This document shows, one piece after another, positions 55,972-64,000 of a stretch of 64,000 nucleotides of DNA. A program made the position numbers and the translations under genes. The number at the start of each line of letters is the position of its first letter. The stretch's first letter is position 1. The notes below the pieces were generated by a model that did not search any database, had not been told where the DNA came from, and was given only the letters and a program-made list of their open reading frames with translations. This DNA is from Scardovia inopinata JCM 12537 (GTDB lineage: Bacteria > Actinomycetota > Actinomycetes > Actinomycetales > Bifidobacteriaceae), in assembly GCF_001042695.1 (NCBI RefSeq), contig NZ_AP012334.1, positions 1,612,001 to 1,676,000 of the forward strand. Direction: 5' to 3'.

Positions 55972-56583
55972 TTATCTGGGGAAATTTTTTCCTGTCGAAT
56001 CTTCCCCAGACGAATCTTCCCCAGCTGTGATGTAGAGCTGGACACGGCCATAATAACCAGGAGGAAGCACCCTGCCCCGAGCGCGCGCCATCCGCATAGC
56101 CCGGCGACGGCGGGCCATTTCACGCCTGAGCTTGCCAGCAGATGAGTCATCCTCAAAAACTTCGGTCACATTTCCGTTGACAGCAGCCTCGAACATACGC
56201 AGGTCTGTAGCCTTCTTCATATACCGGATCTGCCGCCTCAGCTGGCGATTCTCTTCCATCAAACGCAAAATCCGGGCTACCCCCGACAGATTGATGGATT
56301 CAGCCACTAGATGTTGGGTCAAGACCAGCTTGCTGATGTCCCTCAGGCTGTATCTGCGGGCCCCGCCGGCCGTGCGCTGAGGACTAATCAGTTCCAGTCG
56401 ATCGTACTGCCTCAGGGTCTGGGGATGAATGCCAACCAGCTGCGCAGTCTGTCCCACGGTAAAAACTGGTCTGTTGATGTCAAAGCCCTCATCCTCAGCC
56501 CCAACAATGTCGTAGGTCCCCGAAATCAGCCCAAAGGCATAGGCCGCATATGCCTCTTTATCCCGTGCTGACAGTCTGCTCAT
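55972..56583 (-). CDS. hspR: HspR, MerR-type heat-shock repressor
   Basis: Protein of 203 residues that represses the dnaK operon by binding HAIR sites, with DnaK as co-repressor in related actinobacteria. The MerR helix-turn-helix is [20 protein letters not shown], then [20 protein letters not shown], with a helical segment [20 protein letters not shown]. The basic Arg-rich C-terminus is longer than usual and ends in short repeats ([11 protein letters not shown]) encoded by a 15-bp duplication near 55997-56023. It overlaps dnaJ by 4 bases. Confidence 0.93.
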   Translation of the reverse strand: MSRLSARDKEAYAAYAFGLISGTYDIVGAEDEGFDINRPVFTVGQTAQLVGIHPQTLRQYDRLELISPQRTAGGARRYSLRDISKLVLTQHLVAESINLSGVARILRLMEENRQLRRQIRYMKKATDLRMFEAAVNGNVTEVFEDDSSAGKLRREMARRRRAMRMARARGRVLPPGYYGRVQLYITAGEDSSGEDSTGKNFPR

Positions 56584-57668
56584 CGCTTGCTCCCGGTACG
56601 CTTCTGGGCAATGCTCTCCTTAAAGTCAGCCGTAAGAGATTCCAGATTTTCTACGGCTTTCTTCTGTTTAGCATTCAACTTCTGCGGAACACGAATACTG
56701 GTGACAACAATCAGGTCTCCTGTTCCTTTCCGAGTATGCACCCCTCTGCCAGGTAGGCGAATCTCGGTACCTGAGCTGGAGCCTGCCGGAACCTCTACCT
56801 CAAGCGGGTTTCCGAACAGATCCTGCCCTTCTATTGTCGCCCCCAGAGCAGCCTCTCCATAGGTAAGGGGAAGGGTCATTTTTAGATCCCTGCCATCCAT
56901 AGTGAAAACAGGGTCAGGCTGAACCGTCACATGGACGTACAGGTCACCATTGGCACCACCGAAACGACCGACTTTCCCTTTGCCGGGGACACGAATCTTC
57001 TGGCCATTTTTGACTCCAGCAGGAATATGAGTTTTAAATTTCTTCCCCAGGGATCCCAAAGAGATTGTTGCCCCTTTTACAGCCTGGCGGAAGCTTAAAG
57101 TAATGGAAGCATTCTTATCTCCTCCCCTGACTGGCTCATGAGATTCCTCCTGGGGAGCAAAGGGATTACCATTGCCTGCGCCATGGGATCGGGGACTATA
57201 GGAGTTAAAGCTGCCTGTGCTGCCCGATGCGCCGGAGCCGCCCATGCCTCCCATCATATTCAGAATATCGTTGAGATTCATTCCTTCAGGGCCAGAGCCG
57301 GTAGTAGTGAAATGAATATTCTGTCCACCCGAGCCTGCGGCAGAAGGGCCAAACATGGAACTAAAAAGATCGGAGAAATCAGCGGAACTGTAAGCACCTC
57401 CAGAGCCGGATCCTCCTGTGAAGCGGGCCCCTCCCATACCAAACTGGCGGATGGCATCATACCTCTGCCTTTGTTCCTTGTTATTCAGAACATCGTAAGC
57501 TTCAGAAATATCCTTGAATTTTTCCTCGGCTTCCTTAGTCTTATTCAAATCGGGATGGTATTTGCGGGCAAGCTTTCGATAGGCTTTCGTTATTTCCTCA
57601 GGAGTAGCACTCTTGGATACACCTAAAGTCGCATAAAAATCTTTATTCAGCCATTCATTCTCTGCCAT
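56580..57668 (-). CDS. dnaJ: DnaJ-family co-chaperone without zinc finger
   Basis: Protein of 362 residues. J domain at 10-75 with HPD at 38-40 (RKYHPDLNK). A long Gly/Ser-rich region with [11 protein letters not shown] follows, then the C-terminal substrate-binding domains ([50 protein letters not shown]). The CxxCxGxG zinc repeats of classical DnaJ are absent, so it is of CbpA/DnaJ2 type, which is normal for the dnaK-grpE-dnaJ-hspR operon of bifidobacteria. It delivers substrates to DnaK and stimulates its ATPase. Confidence 0.93.
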   Translation of the reverse strand: MAENEWLNKDFYATLGVSKSATPEEITKAYRKLARKYHPDLNKTKEAEEKFKDISEAYDVLNNKEQRQRYDAIRQFGMGGARFTGGSGSGGAYSSADFSDLFSSMFGPSAAGSGGQNIHFTTTGSGPEGMNLNDILNMMGGMGGSGASGSTGSFNSYSPRSHGAGNGNPFAPQEESHEPVRGGDKNASITLSFRQAVKGATISLGSLGKKFKTHIPAGVKNGQKIRVPGKGKVGRFGGANGDLYVHVTVQPDPVFTMDGRDLKMTLPLTYGEAALGATIEGQDLFGNPLEVEVPAGSSSGTEIRLPGRGVHTRKGTGDLIVVTSIRVPQKLNAKQKKAVENLESLTADFKESIAQKRTGSKR

Positions 57669-57748
57669 CTTGTCTCCTTTCCATCCCAGAGACGGGGCTG
57701 CTTCCAGCCCCGCTCATCGAAGACACATCATGCCCACAGGGCATTATT

Positions 57749-58459
57749 CTAATCTGCTGTTTTATCTTTTGCCTCTTCTGCCTCACTGGGAACAGCGACC
57801 ACAACGAGGGCTGCCCGAACCACCCGATCGCCAATCTTGTACCCGGCTTCAACCAGGGTATCAATAACTTCATGGTCAACAGTGGAATCCGGCTTACGAA
57901 GAACAGCATCATACCTGGCAGGATCGAAATCTTCCCCAACCTGGCCATACTTTTCCACCCCAAACTTGGCAAAGATTTTATCAATCTTGGCGGCTACGGC
58001 AGTGAAAGACTCATCGGGATTGCCATGAGTCTGAATCCGGTCAATATCATCCAGAGCCGGCAGCAGGGCCGTCAGCACATCAATGATTCCATGCTGACGG
58101 AAACGTTCCTGCTCTTTTTGTGCCCGGTTACGATAGTTGATGAACTCAGCCCGTTCCCGCTGAAGAGCTTCCAGATAGTCAGCAGCTTCCTTCTTGGCCT
58201 TGCCCAGAGGAGTCAACGCATCATCTGTACCATCAGCTGGTGCTGAGGATGAGTCCCGGGATGAGTCCGGTGTCTCAGATTCGGCTGAAGCATCAGCAGT
58301 GGATGCATCAGCAGGCTGATCGGTCTGACTTTCCTGCCCTTCGGCAGGCTCCTGATCAGGCTCTTCAGCCGGACTTGGCTGACCAGCCTTTCCCTGCCCA
58401 GCCAAGTCATCTGCTTCATCCGCGCCAGCGAGGTAATCTTCCTTGCTGAAATCTGACAT
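57749..58459 (-). CDS. grpE: Nucleotide exchange factor GrpE
   Basis: Protein of 236 residues. The first 95 residues are acidic and low-complexity (Asp/Ser/Glu/Gln-rich). The long helical dimerisation region then reads KEAADYLEALQRERAEFINY and continues NRAQKEQERFRQHG. The beta domain carries VGEDFDPARYDAVL and GYKIGDRVVRAALVVV. It releases ADP from DnaK. Its start overlaps the dnaK stop by one base (TAATG). Confidence 0.94.
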   Translation of the reverse strand: MSDFSKEDYLAGADEADDLAGQGKAGQPSPAEEPDQEPAEGQESQTDQPADASTADASAESETPDSSRDSSSAPADGTDDALTPLGKAKKEAADYLEALQRERAEFINYRNRAQKEQERFRQHGIIDVLTALLPALDDIDRIQTHGNPDESFTAVAAKIDKIFAKFGVEKYGQVGEDFDPARYDAVLRKPDSTVDHEVIDTLVEAGYKIGDRVVRAALVVVAVPSEAEEAKDKTAD

Positions 58460-60345
58460 TACTTCTTGTCCTTATCATCGTCATCCACAACTTCGGCGTC
58501 TACCACGTCATCGTCATTGGAAGAAGCACCAGCGGAAGAACCTGCGCCAGCACCTGAAGCAGCAGCGGCACCATCAGCACCAGCTGACTGCTGCTGAGCA
58601 TACAAAGCTTGACCGATCTTCTGAGCAGAATTCATCAACTCAGTCTGAGCAGTCTTCACGGCTTCAATATCCTCACCTTTCAGGGCTTCTTTCAGAGCGT
58701 TGACCTTGTCGGTGACCTCCTTAGCCAGGTCGTCGCTGATCTTGTCCTTGTTGTCTTTAACCAGCTTCTCTGTCTGATAGGCAAAGGATTCAGCCTGGTT
58801 GCGGGTCTCAGCCTCCTCACGACGCTTCTTGTCTTCCGAAGCGTGAGATTCAGCTTCCTTCACCATACGATCAATCTCCTCCTTAGGCAGCCCAGATCCG
58901 CCGGTAATAGTCATCGACTGTTCCTTGCCGGTTCCCTGATCTTTAGCGGACACATGGACGATGCCGTTGGCATCAATGTCAAAAGTGACCTCAATCTTGG
59001 GGACACCCTGAGGAGCCGGAGCAATACCAGTCAGCTCAAAAGTGCCCAAGGGCTTGTTATCGCGGGCAAACTCGCGTTCACCCTGGTAAACCTGAATCAG
59101 CACAGACGGCTGATTATCTTCGGCAGTAGAGAAGACTTCGCTTCTCTTAGTAGGAATAGCTGTATTGCGATCAATCAGCTTGGTCATAATGCCGCCCTTG
59201 GTTTCAATTCCCAAACTCAAAGGAGTGACATCAATGAGGAGGACATCAGAGCGGTCTCCCTTAATAACACCTGACTGAACAGCAGCACCTACAGCCACAA
59301 CTTCATCAGGATTGACCGTCTTGTTGGGCTCTTTGCCGCCGGTTAATTCCTTGACCAGATCCTGAACGGCAGGCATACGGGTAGAGCCACCAACCAGGAC
59401 AATGTGATCAATCTGCGAAACGGAAATACCAGAGTCCCGCAGAACAGCATTGAAGGGGTCACGGCAGCGGTTTAACAGGTCAGCAGTCATTTCCTCAAAA
59501 TGAGCCCGGGTGAGAGTTTCATCCAAATGAACAGGAGTTCCATCAGGAGTCATAGCCAAGTACTGCATGGAAATGCTGGTGGAAGAAGACGAGCTCAACT
59601 CCTTCTTAGCCTGTTCAGCCGCTTCCTTCAGGCGCTGCAGGGCAATCTTGTCTTTAGACAGGTCTACCCCATACTTATTCTTAACTTCAGAAACCAGCCA
59701 GTCGATAATGGCCTGATCCCAGTCATCGCCGCCCAGGTGATTATCTCCATTCGTGGCCTGAACCTGAATAGTCGAGAAACCATCCTCATCCTTGCCAATT
59801 TCCAGCAAGGACACATCGAAGGTGCCGCCGCCCAAATCGAAGACCAGAATGCGCTCATCTTCCTTGCCCTTCTCCAAACCATAGGCAAGAGCTGCTGCAG
59901 TAGGCTCATTGATAATGCGCAAAACGTTTAGACCGGCAATGGTACCAGCATCCTTAGTGGCCTGACGCTGAGCGTCGTTGAAATAAGCAGGGCAGGTAAT
60001 CACCGCATCGGTAACGGGCTCACCAAGGTAAGCTTCAGCATCCCTCTTGAGCTTCATCAAAATCTGGGCGGAGACCTCCTGCGGAGTCCACTTCTTACCA
60101 TCAATATCGACGCTCCAGTCCGTGCCCATATGACGCTTGACTGAAGAAATAGTGCGGTCGACGTTGGTAACAGCCTGACGCTTGGCAACTTCTCCAACCA
60201 AAATCTCGCCTGATTTGCTGAAAGCCACAACCGACGGAGTTGTCCGAACACCTTCAGCGTTTACAATAACTGTTGGCTGTCCACCTTCCAGTGTTGCGAT
60301 GCAGGAGTTAGTAGTACCCAAATCGATACCTACTGCACGTCCCAT
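58459..60345 (-). CDS. dnaK: Hsp70 chaperone DnaK
   Basis: Main heat-shock ATP-dependent chaperone, 628 residues. [20 protein letters not shown] at the start; [46 protein letters not shown]; linker [17 protein letters not shown]; substrate domain and an acidic C-terminus ending DDDDKDKK. First gene of the dnaK-grpE-dnaJ-hspR operon, preceded by a HspR-type operator region. Length and motifs are normal. Confidence 0.97.
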   Translation of the reverse strand: MGRAVGIDLGTTNSCIATLEGGQPTVIVNAEGVRTTPSVVAFSKSGEILVGEVAKRQAVTNVDRTISSVKRHMGTDWSVDIDGKKWTPQEVSAQILMKLKRDAEAYLGEPVTDAVITCPAYFNDAQRQATKDAGTIAGLNVLRIINEPTAAALAYGLEKGKEDERILVFDLGGGTFDVSLLEIGKDEDGFSTIQVQATNGDNHLGGDDWDQAIIDWLVSEVKNKYGVDLSKDKIALQRLKEAAEQAKKELSSSSSTSISMQYLAMTPDGTPVHLDETLTRAHFEEMTADLLNRCRDPFNAVLRDSGISVSQIDHIVLVGGSTRMPAVQDLVKELTGGKEPNKTVNPDEVVAVGAAVQSGVIKGDRSDVLLIDVTPLSLGIETKGGIMTKLIDRNTAIPTKRSEVFSTAEDNQPSVLIQVYQGEREFARDNKPLGTFELTGIAPAPQGVPKIEVTFDIDANGIVHVSAKDQGTGKEQSMTITGGSGLPKEEIDRMVKEAESHASEDKKRREEAETRNQAESFAYQTEKLVKDNKDKISDDLAKEVTDKVNALKEALKGEDIEAVKTAQTELMNSAQKIGQALYAQQQSAGADGAAAASGAGAGSSAGASSNDDDVVDAEVVDDDDKDKK

Positions 60346-60399
60346 AATGTATCCTCCCTATGTAATCGTTACATATCATATATCGTATGCTCATCTAAA

Positions 60400-60460
60400 G
60401 CTGAGCCGTTTCACCTCAACTTTAAACTTGAGTCTATACAACTCAACTTTACTTTGTCAA
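60400..60460 (-). promoter_or_regulatory. dnaK promoter with two HAIR-type HspR sites
   Basis: On the minus strand TTGACA (60455-60460) and TATAGA (60433-60438) are separated by 16 bases, a good primary-sigma promoter. CTTGAGT-N7-ACTCAAC (60427-60447) matches the HAIR consensus CTTGAGT-N7-ACTCAAG at all but the last base and covers the -10. A second, weaker copy, GCTGAGC-N7-CCTCAAC (60400-60420), follows downstream. HspR encoded at the end of the operon would bind here, closing an autoregulatory loop. Confidence 0.85.
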
Positions 60461-60649
60461 CTTGTATTCCCTCCTCCAGGGACAATCTGAGAAAAAGAGA
60501 AAAAATCGGACAAACTAGGAAGCAAATTGGAAGAAAATAGGACAAAATTACAGGAGAAAAATTATGAATGAAGAATCAGAATGACCGAGAGGCAGCGCTC
60601 TTTACAGCAGCAAAAATGCTCCAGGCGGAAATTGCAATCTTATGCAATC
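60461..60649. other. Rest of the gap upstream of dnaK
   Basis: AT-rich, A-run-rich sequence between the dnaK promoter and the histidine phosphatase stop. No gene or clear terminator was recognised. Confidence 0.5.
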
Positions 60650-61333
60650 TTAAATATTCCACTTATAGATAACCCGATCCTCATGATGCCAGGCTAATAC
60701 ACAAAAATGAGCCGTCTCCAGCTCAAGCATGCGAGCGCAGGAAGGTTCCATCCCCAGCCACTGAGTAGTAAGAATCCGCAGAATATGGGCATGGGCAACA
60801 CAGACTACATTTTCTCCCGCTTCCAGTTTAGGAAGGACTCGATTGATAACTGCCCGCGTCCTGGCTCCGGCCATTGCCGCAGACTCCCCTATTCCATTGA
60901 CTATGGTAACCGTCCCCTGCCCTTCCAGCTTTTCCCGTCTGGTCCCCCGCAGACTCTGAGGTAGAGTTAAAGGGCCACGATCCCAGATATTCCAGGTATC
61001 TTCCCCAATAGCAGCGGCCACTTGTGCCCTGGTACGCCCCTCTGCCGGACCGTAATCAAATTCCATCAGATTATCATCAGCAATTGCCGATTCAAAGCCT
61101 GCAAGCGCGGCCGTTCGGCGAGCCCGAATCAGGGGGGAGGTTAAAACGAAAGCCCGATTCAGCTCTGGTCCAAAATTCTCCCTGAGCCGCTCTCCTGCCT
61201 GCCGGGCTTGCTCTTCTCCCTCCGCAGTCAAAGGTATATCAGTTCGCCCGGTATACTGTCCGCTTTCGCTCCACACAGTTTGTCCGTGACGTAAAAGAAT
61301 AAACTTGCCTCTGCTTGCTTTTGTCTCTGCCAT
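60650..61333 (-). CDS. Histidine phosphatase (phosphoglycerate-mutase-like)
   Basis: Protein of 227 residues in the histidine phosphatase superfamily. FILLRHGQTVW (R15, H16) is the phospho-His motif; LTSPLIRARRTAALAG contains a catalytic Arg; FDYGPAEGRTRAQV holds the acidic residue; CVAHAHILRIL carries the second His. It is shorter than glycolytic 2,3-BPG-dependent mutases and resembles acid phosphatase/GpmB-type enzymes. The substrate is uncertain. Confidence 0.85.
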   Translation of the reverse strand: MAETKASRGKFILLRHGQTVWSESGQYTGRTDIPLTAEGEEQARQAGERLRENFGPELNRAFVLTSPLIRARRTAALAGFESAIADDNLMEFDYGPAEGRTRAQVAAAIGEDTWNIWDRGPLTLPQSLRGTRREKLEGQGTVTIVNGIGESAAMAGARTRAVINRVLPKLEAGENVVCVAHAHILRILTTQWLGMEPSCARMLELETAHFCVLAWHHEDRVIYKWNI

Positions 61334-61479
61334 AAAATCACCTCGTGCATCGTTGCCGGATCTGCTGCTTACCTATATGAGCCTATCTTAGTACATGATT
61401 ATGAAATTCATATGAAGCTCGCTCTGACTCGGTTAGAGGTCGATTACTCCTTCTCTGCTTACCGTGAGATAATAGACAC

Positions 61480-62061
61480 ATGAATATTATGCACAAGTCT
61501 TCCCACCGGAGTTCCACAAGCAAGTCGACACTGACAGATGCCTCGGATAAACAAGTCAACCTCACAGCTAAGTCAGACAAGCTCAAGGATAAACAGGCAG
61601 ATTCAGGCTCTGTTTTGAATTCTCAGGTAGACAGTTTCGTTTCGTCTCTGTCAAAGGTAGATGACGCTGTTGCCCGGCAGACCAAGAAAATTAAAGCTGA
61701 CTCCGATGATCTGACTGACAAAATCATCAAAACAGCCCTACCGGCTATCGCCGGTTTTATTGTGAGCAAGGTTGCCACAATAGCCTGGGATGCAATCTTC
61801 CATAAGGGGCATTTTGCTAAAAATCATGGCACAGAGGTTAAGGGAGCTCTGGATGATTCCGCACTGCGCTCAGGAGACGAAGCCGGGCAGGGTATTCTTA
61901 TGGGGATGCTCTTTGCAGCGCTGACCGGAGCTCTAGGTTCCCTAACATCAGCGCTTTCTACCCGCGGGTCGGAAAAAATCGTCACCAAACGGCAGGCAAA
62001 ACGCAAGCCCAGCAAGGGGAAGAAAGCTGCCAAGAAAGCCATCAAGACCAGGCGGTCATAA
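61480..62061 (+). CDS. DUF4235-like membrane-associated protein
   Basis: Protein of about 193 residues. A Ser/Lys/Asp-rich N-terminus (about 85 residues) precedes a hydrophobic segment ALPAIAGFIVSKVATIAWDA. A second small-residue helix GILMGMLFAALTGALGSLTSAL and a strongly basic tail (KRKPSKGKKAAKKAIKTRRS) follow. The core resembles DUF4235 of actinobacteria (recalled, unverified). The basic tail suggests contact with nucleic acid or acidic phospholipid, which is inference only. ATG 61489 is an alternative start. Confidence 0.65.
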   Translation: MNIMHKSSHRSSTSKSTLTDASDKQVNLTAKSDKLKDKQADSGSVLNSQVDSFVSSLSKVDDAVARQTKKIKADSDDLTDKIIKTALPAIAGFIVSKVATIAWDAIFHKGHFAKNHGTEVKGALDDSALRSGDEAGQGILMGMLFAALTGALGSLTSALSTRGSEKIVTKRQAKRKPSKGKKAAKKAIKTRRS

Positions 62062-62170
62062 AACAAGCGGTCATAAGGTCATAAAAAAGACAGTCATAGC
62101 GGTCATAAACTTCTGCGGCTTTTATCTGCTTTTATCAGCTTTTATCTGTTTTGTCAGCTTTTATCTGCTC
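62044..62170. repeat. Degenerate short repeats between convergent genes
   Basis: Two interleaved short-repeat types fill the convergent gap: GCGGTCATAA-like units (62053-62110, four to five copies) and CTTTTATCTG/CAG-like units (62118-62170, four to five copies). They extend into the final codons of the acyltransferase on the minus strand. No strong single terminator stem was seen. Confidence 0.65.
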
Positions 62171-64000
62171 TGAAGCCAATTATGGAGGGCATCATAGATT
62201 GTCCCTGCATACAGGGGGGCTCCAGCAGGAGTCGGGTGAATCCCGTCACTGGACAAGAGCTGGGGATGACTGCGGGCAGCAGCGTCCCAGTTTACCAGCA
62301 AGGCTTCATGGGGATGACGATTCACAAAATCTTGTGCATTTCGGTTCGAAGCAGCCGCCCAGGACCTGTCCATATGAGCATTAACAACAACAAAAATATG
62401 CCCTGGGCCGGCAGTTCTGTAGATATCTTCCCATTGTTGCGGACTCCCGGCAGCATTAGTGCCCAGGGAAATAATCAGATATTGTCTCAGCAAGCCCCGT
62501 GCCTTCAGATTGGCGATTGTGCCAGCGCCTTCATAGAGAAAGCGGGAAACCTTTGCATCTATGACGATCCCGGGGAATCTGGCCTGCAGAGCAGATGCAG
62601 AACCCAGCATGACAGAGTCGCCTACTGCGGTTATGCGAGAGCCGGAAGGCATAACCACAGACTTAGGGCTCGCCGTGGATGACCTGTCGGATTGAGATGC
62701 AGAAGGTCTCTTGCTGGGAGTTTTGGCAGACTTTTCTCTCTGCCTGGAGGGTTTCCGGCTGGAAGGTTCCTTGCCCGTTTGAGAAGCCAGAACCCGCTCC
62801 TGTTCCTGCAGTTGAGATTGAATTGATGTTTGGGCAGGAGCATGGCCAATAATTGCCAGACAGCCAATCCACAAGACAACTACTAGCCCCATGACCACAA
62901 CCCGCTGAAGATTGCTGGCCAGTCGCCGAGGCTCTTCCACATATCTGGCACTGAGCCAAGTCATTATGAGGGTTACCAGGCATGCCAGAAGAGCAATCAG
63001 CCATTCATATCGTCCACGGAGACTGGGGAAAAGCAATCTGAGCAAAATATACAGTGGCCAATGCCACAAATATATTCCATAAGAATATTTTCCTGCCAGC
63101 CGCAAAGGTTTCCACACAAAGATTGCTTTCATCCATGACTTGCGGGGCATCGTCCCCCATAACATTCCCAGGGTCAGAAAAGCTGTCAGGAAAAGTACCC
63201 CTTGAAAAGCAGCATCCCGGCTGGTCAATCCATAGGTTAGACAGCAAAAGACAATCAAGGAAAGAAAAGAAATCAGGGGAAGGACAGATTTACCCAGAGG
63301 AGTCTGAGCAAAACGGCTATTAGCAACGTTTTTCGGATTCATCCTGTCAGCCAGATCCGCTAAAACCTTCTGTCTGGGCGTGCAGGTGCTTTCCAAAAAC
63401 GCCTGTTCTACTACCCCCCTCAGCTTGATCCCCTGAGAATGCACCAGAGCAAAGGCAAAAGCAGCTCCCAGCAGGAGACCAAAGCTATGCGTCCCTAGAT
63501 CAAAATATACCCGGGTAGGATGGGAAGGATCAGCGTGAAAAATAAGCCCCATGGCGGCAGCGCTGGCAAAAGACAAAATAGTTGAGACAAGAGCCCCCGT
63601 CAGCCCCACTGATCTCATCACTGCTGTTGTCTGCAGATATTGTCCTATAGTGGCAGAAAATTCGTTCTTTCCTCCCCTTGCCGTTTGTTTTGCTGATTTT
63701 TTATGCAGGACAGCAGCAAAAATCAGACTCAGATAGAGAGGAGCAAGCAGATAGAATTGAGCACAGATAGCTAGGAACCACAGTGGTTCCAACAGGTTCG
63801 GGACGCTCTGATCAAAATAACTGCCTCCGGTGAAGATACTGTAATAATTATAAGAAAAAGTCACAGAAGCGAGAATCCGTTTACCCAAACCCACCAGTGC
63901 ATCTTTATTAATGAACCAGGCAAGAATGGTAACGGTTGGAATCATGACAATCATGGCAGGAAACAGGCGCCTCAGCCGCCTCAGATAAAAATGTCCCAGA
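62161..64000 (-). CDS. OatA-like acyltransferase with SGNH domain (5' end outside window)
   Basis: Membrane O-acyltransferase, probably O-acetylating a cell-wall or surface glycan. The frame is open past the ATG at 63954 to the window edge (LGHFYLRRLRRLFPAMIVMI), and this FxxRRxRRLxPA motif normally lies about 80 residues from the start, so the true start is outside. Around eight further membrane helices are visible, with YSYGIYLWHWPLYILL. After a Ser/Lys/Arg-rich linker comes an extracellular SGNH esterase-like domain: AVGDSVMLGSA (Ser), SLGTNAAGS (Asn) and DGIHPTPAGA (Asp, His). The arrangement matches OatA. The visible part is about 612 residues. Confidence 0.9.
   Translation of the reverse strand, partial: LGHFYLRRLRRLFPAMIVMIPTVTILAWFINKDALVGLGKRILASVTFSYNYYSIFTGGSYFDQSVPNLLEPLWFLAICAQFYLLAPLYLSLIFAAVLHKKSAKQTARGGKNEFSATIGQYLQTTAVMRSVGLTGALVSTILSFASAAAMGLIFHADPSHPTRVYFDLGTHSFGLLLGAAFAFALVHSQGIKLRGVVEQAFLESTCTPRQKVLADLADRMNPKNVANSRFAQTPLGKSVLPLISFLSLIVFCCLTYGLTSRDAAFQGVLFLTAFLTLGMLWGTMPRKSWMKAIFVWKPLRLAGKYSYGIYLWHWPLYILLRLLFPSLRGRYEWLIALLACLVTLIMTWLSARYVEEPRRLASNLQRVVVMGLVVVLWIGCLAIIGHAPAQTSIQSQLQEQERVLASQTGKEPSSRKPSRQREKSAKTPSKRPSASQSDRSSTASPKSVVMPSGSRITAVGDSVMLGSASALQARFPGIVIDAKVSRFLYEGAGTIANLKARGLLRQYLIISLGTNAAGSPQQWEDIYRTAGPGHIFVVVNAHMDRSWAAASNRNAQDFVNRHPHEALLVNWDAAARSHPQLLSSDGIHPTPAGAPLYAGTIYDALHNWLQSR

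Overview
The window looks like a chromosomal segment of a Bifidobacteriaceae-type actinobacterium (Bifidobacterium, Scardovia, Gardnerella or Alloscardovia relatives). This is inferred from gene families and gene order: an hspR-dnaJ-grpE-dnaK operon with HAIR-type operators, dnaX-recR-aspartokinase-asd in one orientation, ppk next to a MutT1-like Nudix/phosphatase fusion, an actinobacterial Tad pilus cluster with a DUF4244 pilin, a PspC/sensor kinase/LuxR-regulator cluster, and an IS30-family transposase of bifidobacterial type. The species cannot be fixed from the sequence alone.

Layout. 1-1700: 5' part of topA and a PAP2 phosphatase. 1700-6540: an AT-rich accessory island with a Dam-like type II restriction-modification system, a small zinc-binding protein, a decayed IS30 transposase, a broken lipoprotein gene and an aldo/keto reductase remnant. 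The island ends at the SRP RNA gene. 6.6-19.8 kb: envelope genes (LtaS-like sulfatase, inositol-phosphate synthase, class A PBP, HtrA protease, LuxR regulator plus sensor kinase, divergent PspC protein). 19.8-25.8 kb: asd, a split aspartokinase (separate ACT and catalytic proteins), recR, dnaX. 25.8-30.8 kb: Tad/Flp pilus genes in two minus-strand units whose upstream regions share a bipartite sequence motif. 31-37 kb: a candidate structured RNA, M20 peptidase, polyphosphate kinase, Nudix/phosphatase, an unknown protein, and a second candidate RNA with a cloverleaf-like fold. 37.4-42.4 kb: a DUF1310-like membrane protein, a gene remnant, acetoin/diacetyl reductase with two palindromic operators, and an MgtA-type P-type ATPase.

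42.5-55.9 kb is the most eventful part. An exporter locus (two ABC half-transporters with a divergent LuxR regulator and sensor kinase) is broken in three ways: a homopolymer frameshift in one ABC gene, loss of the regulator's N-terminus, and splitting of the kinase gene by a 7.7-kb insertion. The insertion is two apparently identical 1,054-bp IS30-family copies in inverted orientation. They bracket 5.59 kb of cargo: a LanFEG-like ABC transporter with its own two-component system, a small membrane protein, tadA and a 3'-truncated upp. Both IS copies carry the same defects (two frameshifts and a substitution at the first catalytic Asp), so neither can encode its own transposase.

56-64 kb: hspR, dnaJ, grpE and dnaK with a readable -35/-10 overlapped by a HAIR site, then a histidine phosphatase, a DUF4235-like protein, and an OatA-like acyltransferase that runs off the end of the window.
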